A stretch of 34,700 bases of DNA from assembly GCA_030603185.1 (NCBI GenBank), contig JAUVYG010000010.1, positions 1 through 34,700 of the forward strand, written 5' to 3'. The position numbers and the translations under genes were made by a program. Origin of the DNA: Actinomycetota bacterium (GTDB lineage: Bacteria; Actinomycetota; JAUVYG01). Below, one piece after another: positions 16,412 to 24,382 of this stretch. How positions within the stretch are numbered: position 1 is the first letter of the stretch; each line of letters starts with the position of its first letter. The notes beneath the pieces were generated by a model that saw only the letters and a program-made list of their open reading frames with translations, ran no database searches and was not told the origin of the DNA.

Positions 16412-17200
16412 ATGGCTAAGGCACATACTGTCCCAGCAATCAAAGACATGAAGGGCGGCACCGAACCCATCGTCGCCCTGACCGCCTACGACCATCCCAC
16501 CTCCAGGATGCTAGACGAGGCAGGGGTCGACGTCATCCTAGTCGGAGACTCTCTGGGGATGGTAGTCCTTGGATATCCCAACACCTTGTCGGTAACCATG
16601 GACGAGATGATCCACCACACTAGAGCAGTGAGTAGAGCCGCTAACCGGGCGCTTGTCGTTGGCGATATGCCGTTCATGTCGTACCAGTCGTCCGAGGACG
16701 ACGCGGTAAAAAACGCCGGAAGATTCCTTGGGGAGGCCGGCGCCCAGGCAGTCAAACTCGAGGGCGCCGGAGACAGTATCCTCGGTATTATCCGTCGCTT
16801 GGTCGAGGTCGGAGTCCCGGTCATGGGCCACCTCGGCCTTACCCCACAATCCGTAAACGCCTTCGGTGGCTTCAAAGGACAGGGAAAAGATCCGGAGTCA
16901 GCCAAGCGCATACAGGAAGAAGCGGTGCGCCTCGAAGAGGTTGGGGCCTTTGCCATCGTCCTTGAATCGATACCGGCTGAGGTGGCGAAAACCATAACCG
17001 AGACCATAGGTATCCCGACCATCGGCATCGGCAGCGGACTGCACTGTGACGGTCAGATACTTGTGACCGAGGATATCCTTGGGCTCACCGAGCAGCCACC
17101 ACCGTTCGCCAAGGCGTACGCGGCGCTTCGCCCTGATGCCCGAAGCGCCGCCGAACGGTACGTGTCTGAGGTCAAAAGCCGGACCTTCCCAGAGGCCTGA
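16412..17200 (+). CDS. panB: 3-methyl-2-oxobutanoate hydroxymethyltransferase
   Basis: Makes ketopantoate, the first committed step to pantothenate and CoA, using methylene-tetrahydrofolate. The 262 residues from ATG 16412 start close to the family core (VALTAYDHPTSRMLDEAGVDVILVGDSLGMV). Further motifs are VVGDMPFMSY, AVKLEGAG, VMGHLGLTPQSVNAFGG and GIGSGLHCDGQILV. A longer frame to 16355 overlaps the SAM hydrolase and adds nothing conserved. No SD is present; see the -10 element upstream. Convergent with cobT, with only 13 bp between the two stops. Confidence 0.96.
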   Translation: MAKAHTVPAIKDMKGGTEPIVALTAYDHPTSRMLDEAGVDVILVGDSLGMVVLGYPNTLSVTMDEMIHHTRAVSRAANRALVVGDMPFMSYQSSEDDAVKNAGRFLGEAGAQAVKLEGAGDSILGIIRRLVEVGVPVMGHLGLTPQSVNAFGGFKGQGKDPESAKRIQEEAVRLEEVGAFAIVLESIPAEVAKTITETIGIPTIGIGSGLHCDGQILVTEDILGLTEQPPPFAKAYAALRPDARSAAERYVSEVKSRTFPEA

Positions 17201-17213
17201 CGGAGTCTGGCTG

Positions 17214-18308
17214 CTACTCTTTAGCCCCTGAAACCCCGGCGTCAGCGAATGTTGCCATCTCTGCCAGGATCTTTGCAGCTGACTGAACAATACTGATGGC
17301 CATCGCTGCCCCAGTCCCCTCGCCCAGTCTTAGTCCAAGGTTGAGAAGTGGCTTGAGCTCCAGGTGATTCATGGCTGTCTTGTGTCCGACCTCGACCGAC
17401 TGGTGGGCCGGGATCAAGTAGCTTTTGGCCTTTGGCTCGATCGCACAGGCCACAAGCGCCGCAGCCCCCGAGATGAACCCGTCTATGACGACCGGTACCC
17501 GGGCCGCGGCGGCTGCCAGGATCACCCCTGCTAGTCCCGCTATCTCAAATCCCCCGACTTTGGCTAATGTATCTATTCCGTCCCGCGGATCAGGTTGATT
17601 CACTGCGATCGCTCGCTTGATGACGTCGACTTTGTTGTTGAGGGCATCGTCATCGATGCCGGTACCCCTACCAGTGACATCTTCGGGTGAGCCTCCGGCA
17701 ATCACAGCGGTGAGCGCCGCGGACGGAGTCGTATTAGCGATTCCCATGTCACCAGTGCCAAATATCTGGACCCCAGCATCGATCTGTTCACGAGCAACTT
17801 CGATGCCAACACACAGAGCCCGAACAGCCTGCTCACGGGTCATCGCGGGGCCTTGGGTCATATTCTGGGTTCCCAATGCCACCTTTTTGGACCTGATCAG
17901 CGGATGCTCCTCGAGCTCAGCTGCAACACCGACGTCGACTACGATGACGTCGGCGCCCACGTGACGTGCCAGCACATTGATACCGGCTCCGCCTCCGATG
18001 AAGGTGAATACCATCTGTGGTGTGACTTCCTGGGGAAATAGACTTACACCTTCCGCAGCGACTCCATGATCCCCGGCCATAACGATGACGGCTGACTTCA
18101 TTGGGGCTTCAGGAATGTCAGTACCGGTGATTCCGGCAAGTTGGATTGAGAGTTCCTCAAGTCGACCAAGGCTGCCAGCCGGTTTGGTCAGAGTACCCTG
18201 CCTGGCACGAGCAGCCTCCATAGCGGACTCGTTCAATGGCCCAATGGCACTACAAACTTGGTCCAGGGTTGCAGCGTCCGTGGTAGAGCTAACGGTGGTC
18301 ATGTTCAT
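17214..18308 (-). CDS. cobT: Nicotinate-nucleotide--dimethylbenzimidazole phosphoribosyltransferase
   Basis: Forms alpha-ribazole phosphate for the lower ligand of cobalamin. 364 residues with TKPAGSLGRLEEL, VMAGDHGVAAEGVS, the segment FGTGDMGIANTTPSAAL and the catalytic Glu330 in LRLGEGTGAAMA. The start is the first ATG (18308), with GGAGG 9 nt upstream; a second in-frame ATG follows two codons later. It is alone on this strand and lies behind a cobalamin riboswitch, so it is made when B12 is low. No other cob gene is in the window, which may mean salvage, or other cob loci elsewhere. Confidence 0.96.
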   Translation of the reverse strand: MNMTTVSSTTDAATLDQVCSAIGPLNESAMEAARARQGTLTKPAGSLGRLEELSIQLAGITGTDIPEAPMKSAVIVMAGDHGVAAEGVSLFPQEVTPQMVFTFIGGGAGINVLARHVGADVIVVDVGVAAELEEHPLIRSKKVALGTQNMTQGPAMTREQAVRALCVGIEVAREQIDAGVQIFGTGDMGIANTTPSAALTAVIAGGSPEDVTGRGTGIDDDALNNKVDVIKRAIAVNQPDPRDGIDTLAKVGGFEIAGLAGVILAAAAARVPVVIDGFISGAAALVACAIEPKAKSYLIPAHQSVEVGHKTAMNHLELKPLLNLGLRLGEGTGAAMAISIVQSAAKILAEMATFADAGVSGAKE

Positions 18309-18316
18309 CTATGCTC

Positions 18317-18372
18317 GCCTCCGATGGAGATAGTGAGGCTGACCCAGAACATGGGTGAAGAAGGCCAGCCTC
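18317..18372 (-). promoter_or_regulatory. Expression platform of the cobalamin riboswitch (SD sequestration)
   Basis: On the minus strand GAGGCTG (18372-18366) can pair with CAGCCTC (18341-18335). The same CAGCCTC can instead pair through GCCTC with GAGGC (18321-18317), which is the SD of cobT. The two pairings exclude each other, the layout of a translational on/off switch. Confidence 0.6.
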
Positions 18373-18384
18373 GTGGTTAATACA

Positions 18385-18540
18385 TCCCAGGTAGGTCTTC
18401 TGACTTAGGTTCGACACGCCGCCACTCCTTCCCGGGGTTTGACCCCAGTGGACTATGTGGAGGCGCTCACCATATACAGCGGCGGGCCCGTGTCGGATTC
18501 GCACCGACTTCCCTGAACCTGGACTATTCAGTTTCCGGAT
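18385..18540 (-). promoter_or_regulatory. Cobalamin riboswitch aptamer upstream of cobT
   Basis: Read on the minus strand the region holds the conserved core GGGAAGTCGGTGCGAATC, then GACACGGGCCCGCCGCTGTA, and near its 3' end the B12-box segment GTCAGAAGACCTACC. These are hallmarks of the cobalamin riboswitch. It ends about 75 nt before the cobT start. Adenosylcobalamin binding is expected to reduce cobT expression. Exact ends are approximate. Confidence 0.95.
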
Positions 18541-18543
18541 AAA

Positions 18544-18572
18544 AAGCTATTCGACGGCAGGAGCTGCGTCAA
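18544..18572 (-). promoter_or_regulatory. Promoter of the cobT riboswitch transcript
   Basis: On the minus strand TTGACG (18572-18567) and TAGCTT (18549-18544) are 17 nt apart. Transcription would start about 7 nt further on, right at the 5' edge of the aptamer. Confidence 0.4.
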
Positions 18573-18614
18573 GTAGCGGTCCACAAGTTTTTTATAAGTG
18601 GCACGCTCAGATGG

Positions 18615-18640
18615 GTTCGGATAGGCTGTGGTTAGGGTAA
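18615..18640 (+). promoter_or_regulatory. Possible SigB/SigF-type promoter of the STAS-RsbW pair
   Basis: GTTC (18615-18618) and GGGTAA (18635-18640) are 16 nt apart, close to the GTTT-N14-17-GGGTAT pattern of actinobacterial stress sigma factors SigB/SigF. It lies about 33 nt before the STAS start. Autoregulation of such modules by their own sigma factor is common; the sequence match alone is modest. Confidence 0.4.
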
Positions 18641-18673
18641 AAAGGGGAAACGTGGCCTGGAAAGGAGTCAGCA

Positions 18674-19018
18674 GTGGAGCTAAAGATCGAGGACGGGAAC
18701 GTTCCTACTATTGACGTCTCGGGGGAAATAGATCACTTTGTGTGCCCCCAGCTCAATGACAAAATAGATGAATTGGCAGCAAAATCCAGCAAGTTGATGC
18801 TGGATTTTTCGAATGTGTCATATCTTGACAGCGCTGGTGTGGCGGCTGTCATATCCGCGATTCAACAGATATCACTCACCGGCGGTTCAGTCGTACTGAT
18901 CGCCGACCATCCCGACGTCGTTCATATTCTGGACCTCGTTGGACTCACATCAGACATTAAGGGGTTCAGGCTTGTTGCTGAACGTGATGAGGCCCTGAAC
19001 ATACTCGAAGCGAGCTAG
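18674..19018 (+). CDS. Anti-anti-sigma factor, STAS domain (RsbV-like)
   Basis: 114 residues forming a single STAS domain. The phosphorylation site segment is SYLDSAGVAAVISA with Ser53. In the partner-switch scheme the unphosphorylated protein captures the anti-sigma kinase and frees a stress sigma factor; phosphorylation by the kinase reverses this. GTG start with AAAGGAG 6 nt upstream. The kinase gene follows after 2 nt. No sigma factor gene is adjacent. Confidence 0.92.
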   Translation: MELKIEDGNVPTIDVSGEIDHFVCPQLNDKIDELAAKSSKLMLDFSNVSYLDSAGVAAVISAIQQISLTGGSVVLIADHPDVVHILDLVGLTSDIKGFRLVAERDEALNILEAS

Positions 19019-19020
19019 GC

Positions 19021-19431
19021 TTGAGCGTCTCCGCTCACAATCGCACCTGGATCTTCACTAGCAAGGGTGAGTGCCTGAGCGCGATTCGAAGCCTGGCAGA
19101 GGATGCTGCCCAGGCATGTGGTTTCGATGAAAAAATCGTCTTCGCCATCAAAGTCGCCATAAGCGAGGCTGCCGCGAACGCCATCGAGCATGGCTCGCCA
19201 AAAGGTGAAGAAGACACGATCCAGGTTGAGATCAGTTGCTCCATCGACGACATGACGGTGAGAATAAAGGACAACGGGTCGTTCCAAAGGAAAAAAGCCA
19301 CTGAGAACGATCACCTGTCCACAAGAGGTCGCGGCATATATCTCATCACTGCGCTCATGGATAGTGTTTCCATTCAGGAAAGCTCAGCTGGTACATTAAT
19401 ATCAATGAGCAAGAACAGACTGGATCCCTAA
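19021..19431 (+). CDS. Anti-sigma factor serine kinase, RsbW-like HATPase
   Basis: 136 residues of the GHKL ATPase fold. The N box is KVAISEAAANAIEHG, the G1 box IKDNG, and the G2 box STRGRGIYLI. Such kinases bind a sigma factor and phosphorylate the STAS partner encoded just upstream. TTG start 2 nt after the STAS stop, so the two are coupled. RNase D follows after 8 nt, so all three may be co-transcribed and link RNA processing with the stress response. Confidence 0.9.
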   Translation: MSVSAHNRTWIFTSKGECLSAIRSLAEDAAQACGFDEKIVFAIKVAISEAAANAIEHGSPKGEEDTIQVEISCSIDDMTVRIKDNGSFQRKKATENDHLSTRGRGIYLITALMDSVSIQESSAGTLISMSKNRLDP

Positions 19432-19439
19432 AAGTTTTG

Positions 19440-20624
19440 ATGATCGCTGAGACAACCACCTACATCGATAACCAAGATGCGCTTATAGATTTTGTTTCCA
19501 TACTATCTAGGGCCGAAGCTTGTGCTATCGACACAGAATTCGTTTGGGAGCGCACTTACTCTCCGGCTCTCGGATTGATTCAGATCGCAACTGAGTCCCA
19601 GATCGGCCTCATCGATCCCCTAGCAGTTTCGGACCTTTCGGTCCTACGACCCATACTCGAGGACCCAAGCATCGTGAAGGTGTTCCATGCGGCCGGTATG
19701 GACATTCCGATCCTCAGAGATTCCGTCGGGTGCATTCCATCCCCCGTTTTCGACAGCCAGATCGCCGCAGCCTTCCTGGGTATCGGAAGTCAGGTCTCAT
19801 ACAGTTTCTTGGTCGATCACTATCTTGATGTAACGCTAGAAAAATCCGAGACCATCACCGACTGGGTGAGGCGCCCGCTGACCGACAAGCAGATCAAATA
19901 CGCGGCTGAGGATGTCCACTACTTGATCAGAGTCTACGGCAAACTGATTAGCGAGCTGGAAGGTCGCGGCCGACTTGAATGGGCCGAGGAAGAATTCCTC
20001 GGACTGATCAATCCTGACAAATACTCCGATACCGATCCTGCGGAACTCTTCTGGAACGTCAAACGTGCCGGAAGTCTACCCGGCAGAGACCTAGTGATAC
20101 TGCGAGAGATGACCATCTGGAGGGACAAGGAGGCTCGTCGGAGAGACCTTCGACCTCAGTTCATCATCCGCGATGAGGCTCTCGTCGATATCGCCAAATC
20201 ACGACCGGCATCAACTCAGAGACTTTCTAGCATACGGGGAGTCGGCGACCGAGTACTTGCCCGATATGGGCATACCCTGATCGAACTGGTCAACAAGGGG
20301 GTCAATGCGCCCGATGATCAGTGGCCCACACCGCGACCGAGAAAACGTATCTCTCCCCTAAAAGCCGCGGCCTCCGATCTTGCTTGGGCATCGATCGTTT
20401 CAAGGGCGGTGGAGGCAGAGATCGCTCCGGATCTTCTGGCAACAAAGAGTGAGCTCAAGAATCTGGTCGAGGTATACCCAGAACTCAACGGCAGCAAGTT
20501 CAGAATGATGACCGGTTGGCGCAAAGAGATCATCGGCGAACAAGTACTTCAGGTGATGGCCGGAGAGCTCGCAGTAGGTGTACACCCAAAGACGGGCGTG
20601 TTCTTCGTGAAGTCTTCTACCTAG
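19440..20624 (+). CDS. rnd: Ribonuclease D
   Basis: 394-residue 3'-5' exoribonuclease for tRNA and stable RNA maturation. The DEDD-type exonuclease domain shows Exo I as AIDTEF (D31, E33), Exo II in VFHAAGMDIPIL, and Exo III in KYAAEDVHYLIRVY with the Tyr of the DEDDy class. An HRDC domain follows (about 205-285, VDIAKSRPASTQRLSSIRGVGDRVL). A second helical stretch completes the normal length. TTG at 19437 directly precedes the ATG at 19440; ATG is chosen and neither has a clear SD. Likely co-transcribed with the anti-sigma pair. Confidence 0.93.
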   Translation: MIAETTTYIDNQDALIDFVSILSRAEACAIDTEFVWERTYSPALGLIQIATESQIGLIDPLAVSDLSVLRPILEDPSIVKVFHAAGMDIPILRDSVGCIPSPVFDSQIAAAFLGIGSQVSYSFLVDHYLDVTLEKSETITDWVRRPLTDKQIKYAAEDVHYLIRVYGKLISELEGRGRLEWAEEEFLGLINPDKYSDTDPAELFWNVKRAGSLPGRDLVILREMTIWRDKEARRRDLRPQFIIRDEALVDIAKSRPASTQRLSSIRGVGDRVLARYGHTLIELVNKGVNAPDDQWPTPRPRKRISPLKAAASDLAWASIVSRAVEAEIAPDLLATKSELKNLVEVYPELNGSKFRMMTGWRKEIIGEQVLQVMAGELAVGVHPKTGVFFVKSST

Positions 20625-20675
20625 TATCTGACTCACAGACTTTCATTCTTTGATCCGCACCTGCTTTGCTGTGGG

Positions 20676-20704
20676 AAAAAAGAAAAGACGGCGGAAAACC
20701 GCCG
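20676..20704 (-). terminator. Rho-independent terminator for the MMPL gene
   Basis: On the minus strand the stem CGGCGG/CCGCCG with a TTTT loop is followed by TCTTTTCTTTTTTCCC. It lies about 150 nt past the MMPL stop; the U tract is on the minus side only. Confidence 0.75.
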
Positions 20705-20723
20705 CCAATAAAAGGGCAAAAGG

Positions 20724-20782
20724 TAACGGCACCTTGCGGCTTGCGAGGGGGGTGCGGGGAGGGGTGCCTTGGGGTGCCGTTA
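20724..20782. repeat. Inverted repeat enclosing a G-quadruplex motif
   Basis: A perfect 10-bp inverted repeat (20724-20733 TAACGGCACC and 20773-20782) encloses a loop of 39 nt. Inside and overlapping its right arm is a canonical four-run G4 motif on the plus strand: G6-TGC-G4-A-G4-TGCCTT-G4 (20747-20774). The heptamer GGGGTGC occurs three times here, and related GGGGTGT copies follow at 20801 and near 20823. It lies in the spacer between convergent rnd and the MMPL gene, which otherwise holds no gene. Confidence 0.7.
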
Positions 20783-20853
20783 ATGGAATCCTATCACACA
20801 GGGGTGTCCTGTCAAGCGCTATGGGTGTCCGTAGAACACCTTAGAGCTTTACT

Positions 20854-23145
20854 CTAATGCTTCCCTGGGCGTGCAGGTAGCGGGGGTTTTGCCCACTTGG
20901 GAGCCCACCAGTTCCATTTCCCCATCAGTTTCATGGTCGACGGTACCGCGAGAGCGCGTATTACAGTTGCATCCACCAGTATCGCAAAGGCCAGACCCAC
21001 CCCTAGGGCCTTGATGAACACAATATCGGTCAGCGCGAAGGATCCGGTTACGATCACGACAATGAGAGCGGCGCTGGTGATGATGCGCCCTGTCTTTTCG
21101 AGGCCTAAGGCGACAGCTCCGGTGTTGTCTCCAGTTTCCAGGTAGGCCTCGCGAACCCGGGAAAGAAGGAATATCTCGTAGTCCATAGAGATGCCGAATA
21201 GAGTCGAAAACATTACGATCGGCAGAAACGCATCCACATGCCCGGTCGCAGTAAAGTCCAAGACCCCACTGAACATTCCCTCCTGAAACACCAGGACCAT
21301 CACGCCAAAGCTCGCGATAATACTAAGAGTGTTCATTACCACTGCTTTGAGAGGCAGGAATACCGACCTGAACAGAATGAACAGAACTACGTATGTAAGG
21401 CCGAATACCATCGCGATCGCGTAGGGAAAGACCCCGTACAGTCGGTCGATGAAGTCCGTGACTCCGGCGGTGAATCCACCCACGTAGATCTCTCCGCCAG
21501 GAAACTCCATCTCTCTAAGTGACTCAACCACCTCTTTGGCCCGGTCATTGATGGCATCATCAGTGTCCAAGATGACCCTCATCACGGTCACATCATCTTT
21601 TGTCGTCCGCTCAATGGTCTTCGCAAGAGCTGGCTGGGCCGCCACTGCCGCGTCATCTTGAAGCAAACCCCGATACTCTACTGCAGAAGAAAAAGTAGGA
21701 ACGAGTGTCGTATAGCTCTCGACCCTCTTGATCCGATCGTCCTGGCGCACTTGCTTGGTGAACTCGAACATCCTCTCAATGTTCTGGCTGGACAAGGCGT
21801 CCCCTTCGGTCTGTATGACCAGGAATACGGGGAACAACTCCTCTTCTCCTACCTCCTCAGCCAGAATCTCAAAGCCCTCACGCGACTCGATTCCTTGAGG
21901 CAGAGTATTGGCGTCGGGAACAGACACGTCGATGCGGGTCACCGGAAAGGTCAAAACGACGACCGCAACGGTTACCATGGCTAGAATCGGGATCGGAAAG
22001 CGCATGACCCAGTGGGCGATCCGCTTCCAAAACCATCCCTCTTTCACGGATTCCTTTTCAGGCCCCCCAGACCTTCTGAACCAGCGGTTGATACTCAACC
22101 TGTCGATCCGATGACCAAGGGTCGCCAGGGTCGCTGGAAGCAAAGTCAAGGCTGCTAGAACCGAGAAAACTACGACTGTCATGCCACCGATTCCCATGGA
22201 CTTCAGATTCATAAAGGGGAATATCAGTAGGCCGGATAGTCCGATGAAGACCGCCACGCCCGAAAAAGCGATGGATCGACCGGCGGTCTCGACCGAAGTG
22301 GTTATCGAGTCCTTGATCGCTTCTGGCGGCAAGTCGCGCAGATGATTAAGGCCCAACCGCTCAAGCCGTTTGTACAGCTCTTCCCGGAATCGGCTGACCA
22401 TCAGAAGTGAGTAGTCGATACCGATGGCCAAACCGAGCATTGTCGCCATGTTCAGTACAAAGATGGACATGTCGAAGACGCCAGCCAATAGATATATGGC
22501 AGTGAGTGCGGATGAGACGCTCACAAAACCCACAAGGACCGGCATGCCGGCCGCAATGACTGTCCCGTAGACGAACAGGAGGACAAGGAGCGAAAGCGGG
22601 AAGGCCGTTCGCTCCGCGTCTATCAGATCACTCTGGCTCACCTCCTCGATGTCGTTGTAGATGGCCGGATCCCCGGTGAGAAGCATCGTAAGGGGGCCCG
22701 GCTCAAGCTGCTCCCGGATCTGCGGGAGCAGCTGTTTTACATCGTCGGCCGACAGCGGGAACTCCACCACAGCAAAGGTGGTGTGGCCATCTTCGGATAT
22801 CAGATTCGGATCGCGCGCGTTGTTGTACTGGATGATGGATCCGACCTCGTCGATCTGATCCAAGCCCTCGAGCGCCGCGAGCTGAGCGTCAATAAACCGC
22901 TGCTCATCGGCCTTCCACTCGGGATGACTGAAAACGATCTCGAGAGCGGAGCGCCCTCCACCAAGCACCTCACGATTCAGCTGACCAGATTGGTATGACT
23001 CACTTTCCGTATCCTCAAAGCCACCGGTCACCAGGACGCTGGCGACTTTGGGGGCGAAGAAGAGTGAGACGATGAACAATACGATCCAGGCCAGAATGAC
23101 CAGGCCACGATATCTGAATGTCATCTCTCCGATAGCTCGAAACAT
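20854..23145 (-). CDS. MMPL family (RND superfamily) exporter
   Basis: 763 residues with the two-fold MMPL architecture: one helix, an outer domain, a five-helix bundle, then the same again. The two repeat motifs are GLAIGIDYSLLMVSRFREEL and GISMDYEIFLLSRVREAY; the Asp-Tyr pair in each is part of the proton path. Relatives export lipids or other hydrophobic compounds; the substrate is not known here. ATG 23145 is chosen because the typical N-terminus MFRAIGEMTFRYR starts there, although the frame stays open to 23202. No SD; a TACCAT element 6 nt upstream suggests a leaderless mRNA. Divergent from tsaE. Confidence 0.92.
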   Translation of the reverse strand: MFRAIGEMTFRYRGLVILAWIVLFIVSLFFAPKVASVLVTGGFEDTESESYQSGQLNREVLGGGRSALEIVFSHPEWKADEQRFIDAQLAALEGLDQIDEVGSIIQYNNARDPNLISEDGHTTFAVVEFPLSADDVKQLLPQIREQLEPGPLTMLLTGDPAIYNDIEEVSQSDLIDAERTAFPLSLLVLLFVYGTVIAAGMPVLVGFVSVSSALTAIYLLAGVFDMSIFVLNMATMLGLAIGIDYSLLMVSRFREELYKRLERLGLNHLRDLPPEAIKDSITTSVETAGRSIAFSGVAVFIGLSGLLIFPFMNLKSMGIGGMTVVVFSVLAALTLLPATLATLGHRIDRLSINRWFRRSGGPEKESVKEGWFWKRIAHWVMRFPIPILAMVTVAVVVLTFPVTRIDVSVPDANTLPQGIESREGFEILAEEVGEEELFPVFLVIQTEGDALSSQNIERMFEFTKQVRQDDRIKRVESYTTLVPTFSSAVEYRGLLQDDAAVAAQPALAKTIERTTKDDVTVMRVILDTDDAINDRAKEVVESLREMEFPGGEIYVGGFTAGVTDFIDRLYGVFPYAIAMVFGLTYVVLFILFRSVFLPLKAVVMNTLSIIASFGVMVLVFQEGMFSGVLDFTATGHVDAFLPIVMFSTLFGISMDYEIFLLSRVREAYLETGDNTGAVALGLEKTGRIITSAALIVVIVTGSFALTDIVFIKALGVGLAFAILVDATVIRALAVPSTMKLMGKWNWWAPKWAKPPLPARPGKH

Positions 23146-23151
23146 CCGCCA

Positions 23152-23161
23152 ATGGTACGCT
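23152..23161. promoter_or_regulatory. Overlapping divergent -10 elements for MMPL and tsaE
   Basis: TACCAT on the minus strand (23157-23152) lies 6 nt before the MMPL ATG. TACGCT on the plus strand (23156-23161) lies 7 nt before the tsaE ATG. The two hexamers share the central TA base pairs. Neither gene has an SD, and only 23 bp separate the two start codons, so both transcripts are probably leaderless. Confidence 0.5.
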
Positions 23162-23168
23162 TCTTGCC

Positions 23169-23642
23169 ATGCCACTGCCAACCATCCTGTCCAATGGACC
23201 AAATAACACCCAAGAGCTGGGCGCGAAGCTTGCTCGCCTCGTAGTAGACGGCGACGTTTTGCTGCTCTGTGGAGACCTAGGCGCAGGAAAGACCTGTCTG
23301 ACCAAGGGTTTGGCCACCGGGCTGGGCGTAGAAGACACCGTTATCAGCCCGACGTTCGTGCTCTTTCGCGAGTACAGCGGCCGAATTCCGTTATTCCACA
23401 TCGATCTCTACCGCGGATCGGACGATACCTATCTAGAGACTGGCGCAACGGATGTAGCCGGAGTCACCGGCGTCACGGTTGTTGAGTGGGGTGATCACAT
23501 CGAGGAGCTCATGAAGCGTTCCTTCGTGGATCATCTGGTCGTCAGGATCAACATCGGCGATGACGAGACATCTCGTGAACTGGTACTCGAGCCGCATGGC
23601 ACCAGATCTGCCCAGCTAGCAAAGGCGTGGTCGGAATCCTAA
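23169..23642 (+). CDS. tsaE: tRNA t6A37 biosynthesis ATPase TsaE
   Basis: 157-residue P-loop ATPase required for the threonylcarbamoyl modification of adenosine 37 in ANN-decoding tRNAs. Walker A is GDLGAGKT (35-42). Other family segments are ISPTFVLFREY, FHIDLYR and VVEWGDHI. The ATG lacks an SD and has a -10-like TACGCT 7 nt upstream. First gene of the run tsaE-tsaB-rimI/tsaD, which makes the whole complex except TsaC. Its stop overlaps tsaB by 16 nt. Confidence 0.95.
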   Translation: MPLPTILSNGPNNTQELGAKLARLVVDGDVLLLCGDLGAGKTCLTKGLATGLGVEDTVISPTFVLFREYSGRIPLFHIDLYRGSDDTYLETGATDVAGVTGVTVVEWGDHIEELMKRSFVDHLVVRINIGDDETSRELVLEPHGTRSAQLAKAWSES

Positions 23643-24382
23643 TAGCTTCCTTCGACTCATCCACCGAGCGGATCAGCATGGCTCTGAACCTATACGAGAA
23701 CGGGACTATCGCGCTCCTCGCGAGCGAAGATGTTGAGGCACGGCGCTACTCGGAAGTGATAATCGGGCTCCTTGAGGGTCTACTGTCGAAAAACGATCTC
23801 GGACCCAACGACATCGACGCCATTGCGGTAGGCATCGGTCCGGGTTCGTTCACCGGGTTGCGCGTTGGCGTTTCCACCGCCCGAACGCTGGCCCAGGTGC
23901 TTGATGTTCCACTGGCGGGTGTGCCCTCAGTAGAAGCCCTTCTGGCTACGGCTCAAGAGCAGCAGATCCGGGGAACCATCATCCCGGCCCTTGATGCTCA
24001 TAGGGGCCAGGTCTACGCTTGCCCTCCCATGACCGAGGGGGTCAGCTCACTGGCTCCAGAGTTAATGGATATTCCTGCATTTTTCGATCTAGTCAGGACC
24101 ACTTCCGAAAATGAAAAACAGGTCACCGTGGTCGGAACTGGTTGTGAGCTGCTTCATCGGTCGGATGACACAAAGCTCGCGGCTCACTGTACAGACCGCG
24201 AGATCCTCCGCAGGCCGGCGGCCACCCATATTGCCGCATGCGCCGCCGATGTCCTCTCTCACTTAGACAACAGAAGTCTGTTCAAGGTCGAACCGCTCTA
24301 CTGGCGTCCTGCTGACGCTTTGACCCTCAAAGAACGACAAGAACGAAGAAAGCTATCTCAGAAGGAGGGAGCTAACCAATGA
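23627..24382 (+). CDS. tsaB: tRNA t6A37 biosynthesis protein TsaB
   Basis: 251 residues of the ASKHA fold that dimerises with TsaD. Seen: IASFDSSTERISMAL at the N-terminus and the segment GIGPGSFTGLRVGVSTARTLA. GTG 23627 is chosen because it places the first strand correctly; it overlaps tsaE by 16 nt and has only AAAGGC ahead. Its stop overlaps the rimI-tsaD ATG by 4 nt. Confidence 0.94.
   Translation: MVGILIASFDSSTERISMALNLYENGTIALLASEDVEARRYSEVIIGLLEGLLSKNDLGPNDIDAIAVGIGPGSFTGLRVGVSTARTLAQVLDVPLAGVPSVEALLATAQEQQIRGTIIPALDAHRGQVYACPPMTEGVSSLAPELMDIPAFFDLVRTTSENEKQVTVVGTGCELLHRSDDTKLAAHCTDREILRRPAATHIAACAADVLSHLDNRSLFKVEPLYWRPADALTLKERQERRKLSQKEGANQ

Noticed and set aside
16486-17028. Long reading frame antisense to panB
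   Set aside because: It is the mirror of a clearly conserved gene, has no recognisable domain and no SD; a composition effect. The same applies to long antisense frames over hemL (2093-2707) and the lipoprotein (31479-31799).
20640-20853. Small coding gene in the rnd-MMPL spacer
   Set aside because: Open frames exist only because of the repetitive G-rich sequence; they have no SD and no plausible protein composition.
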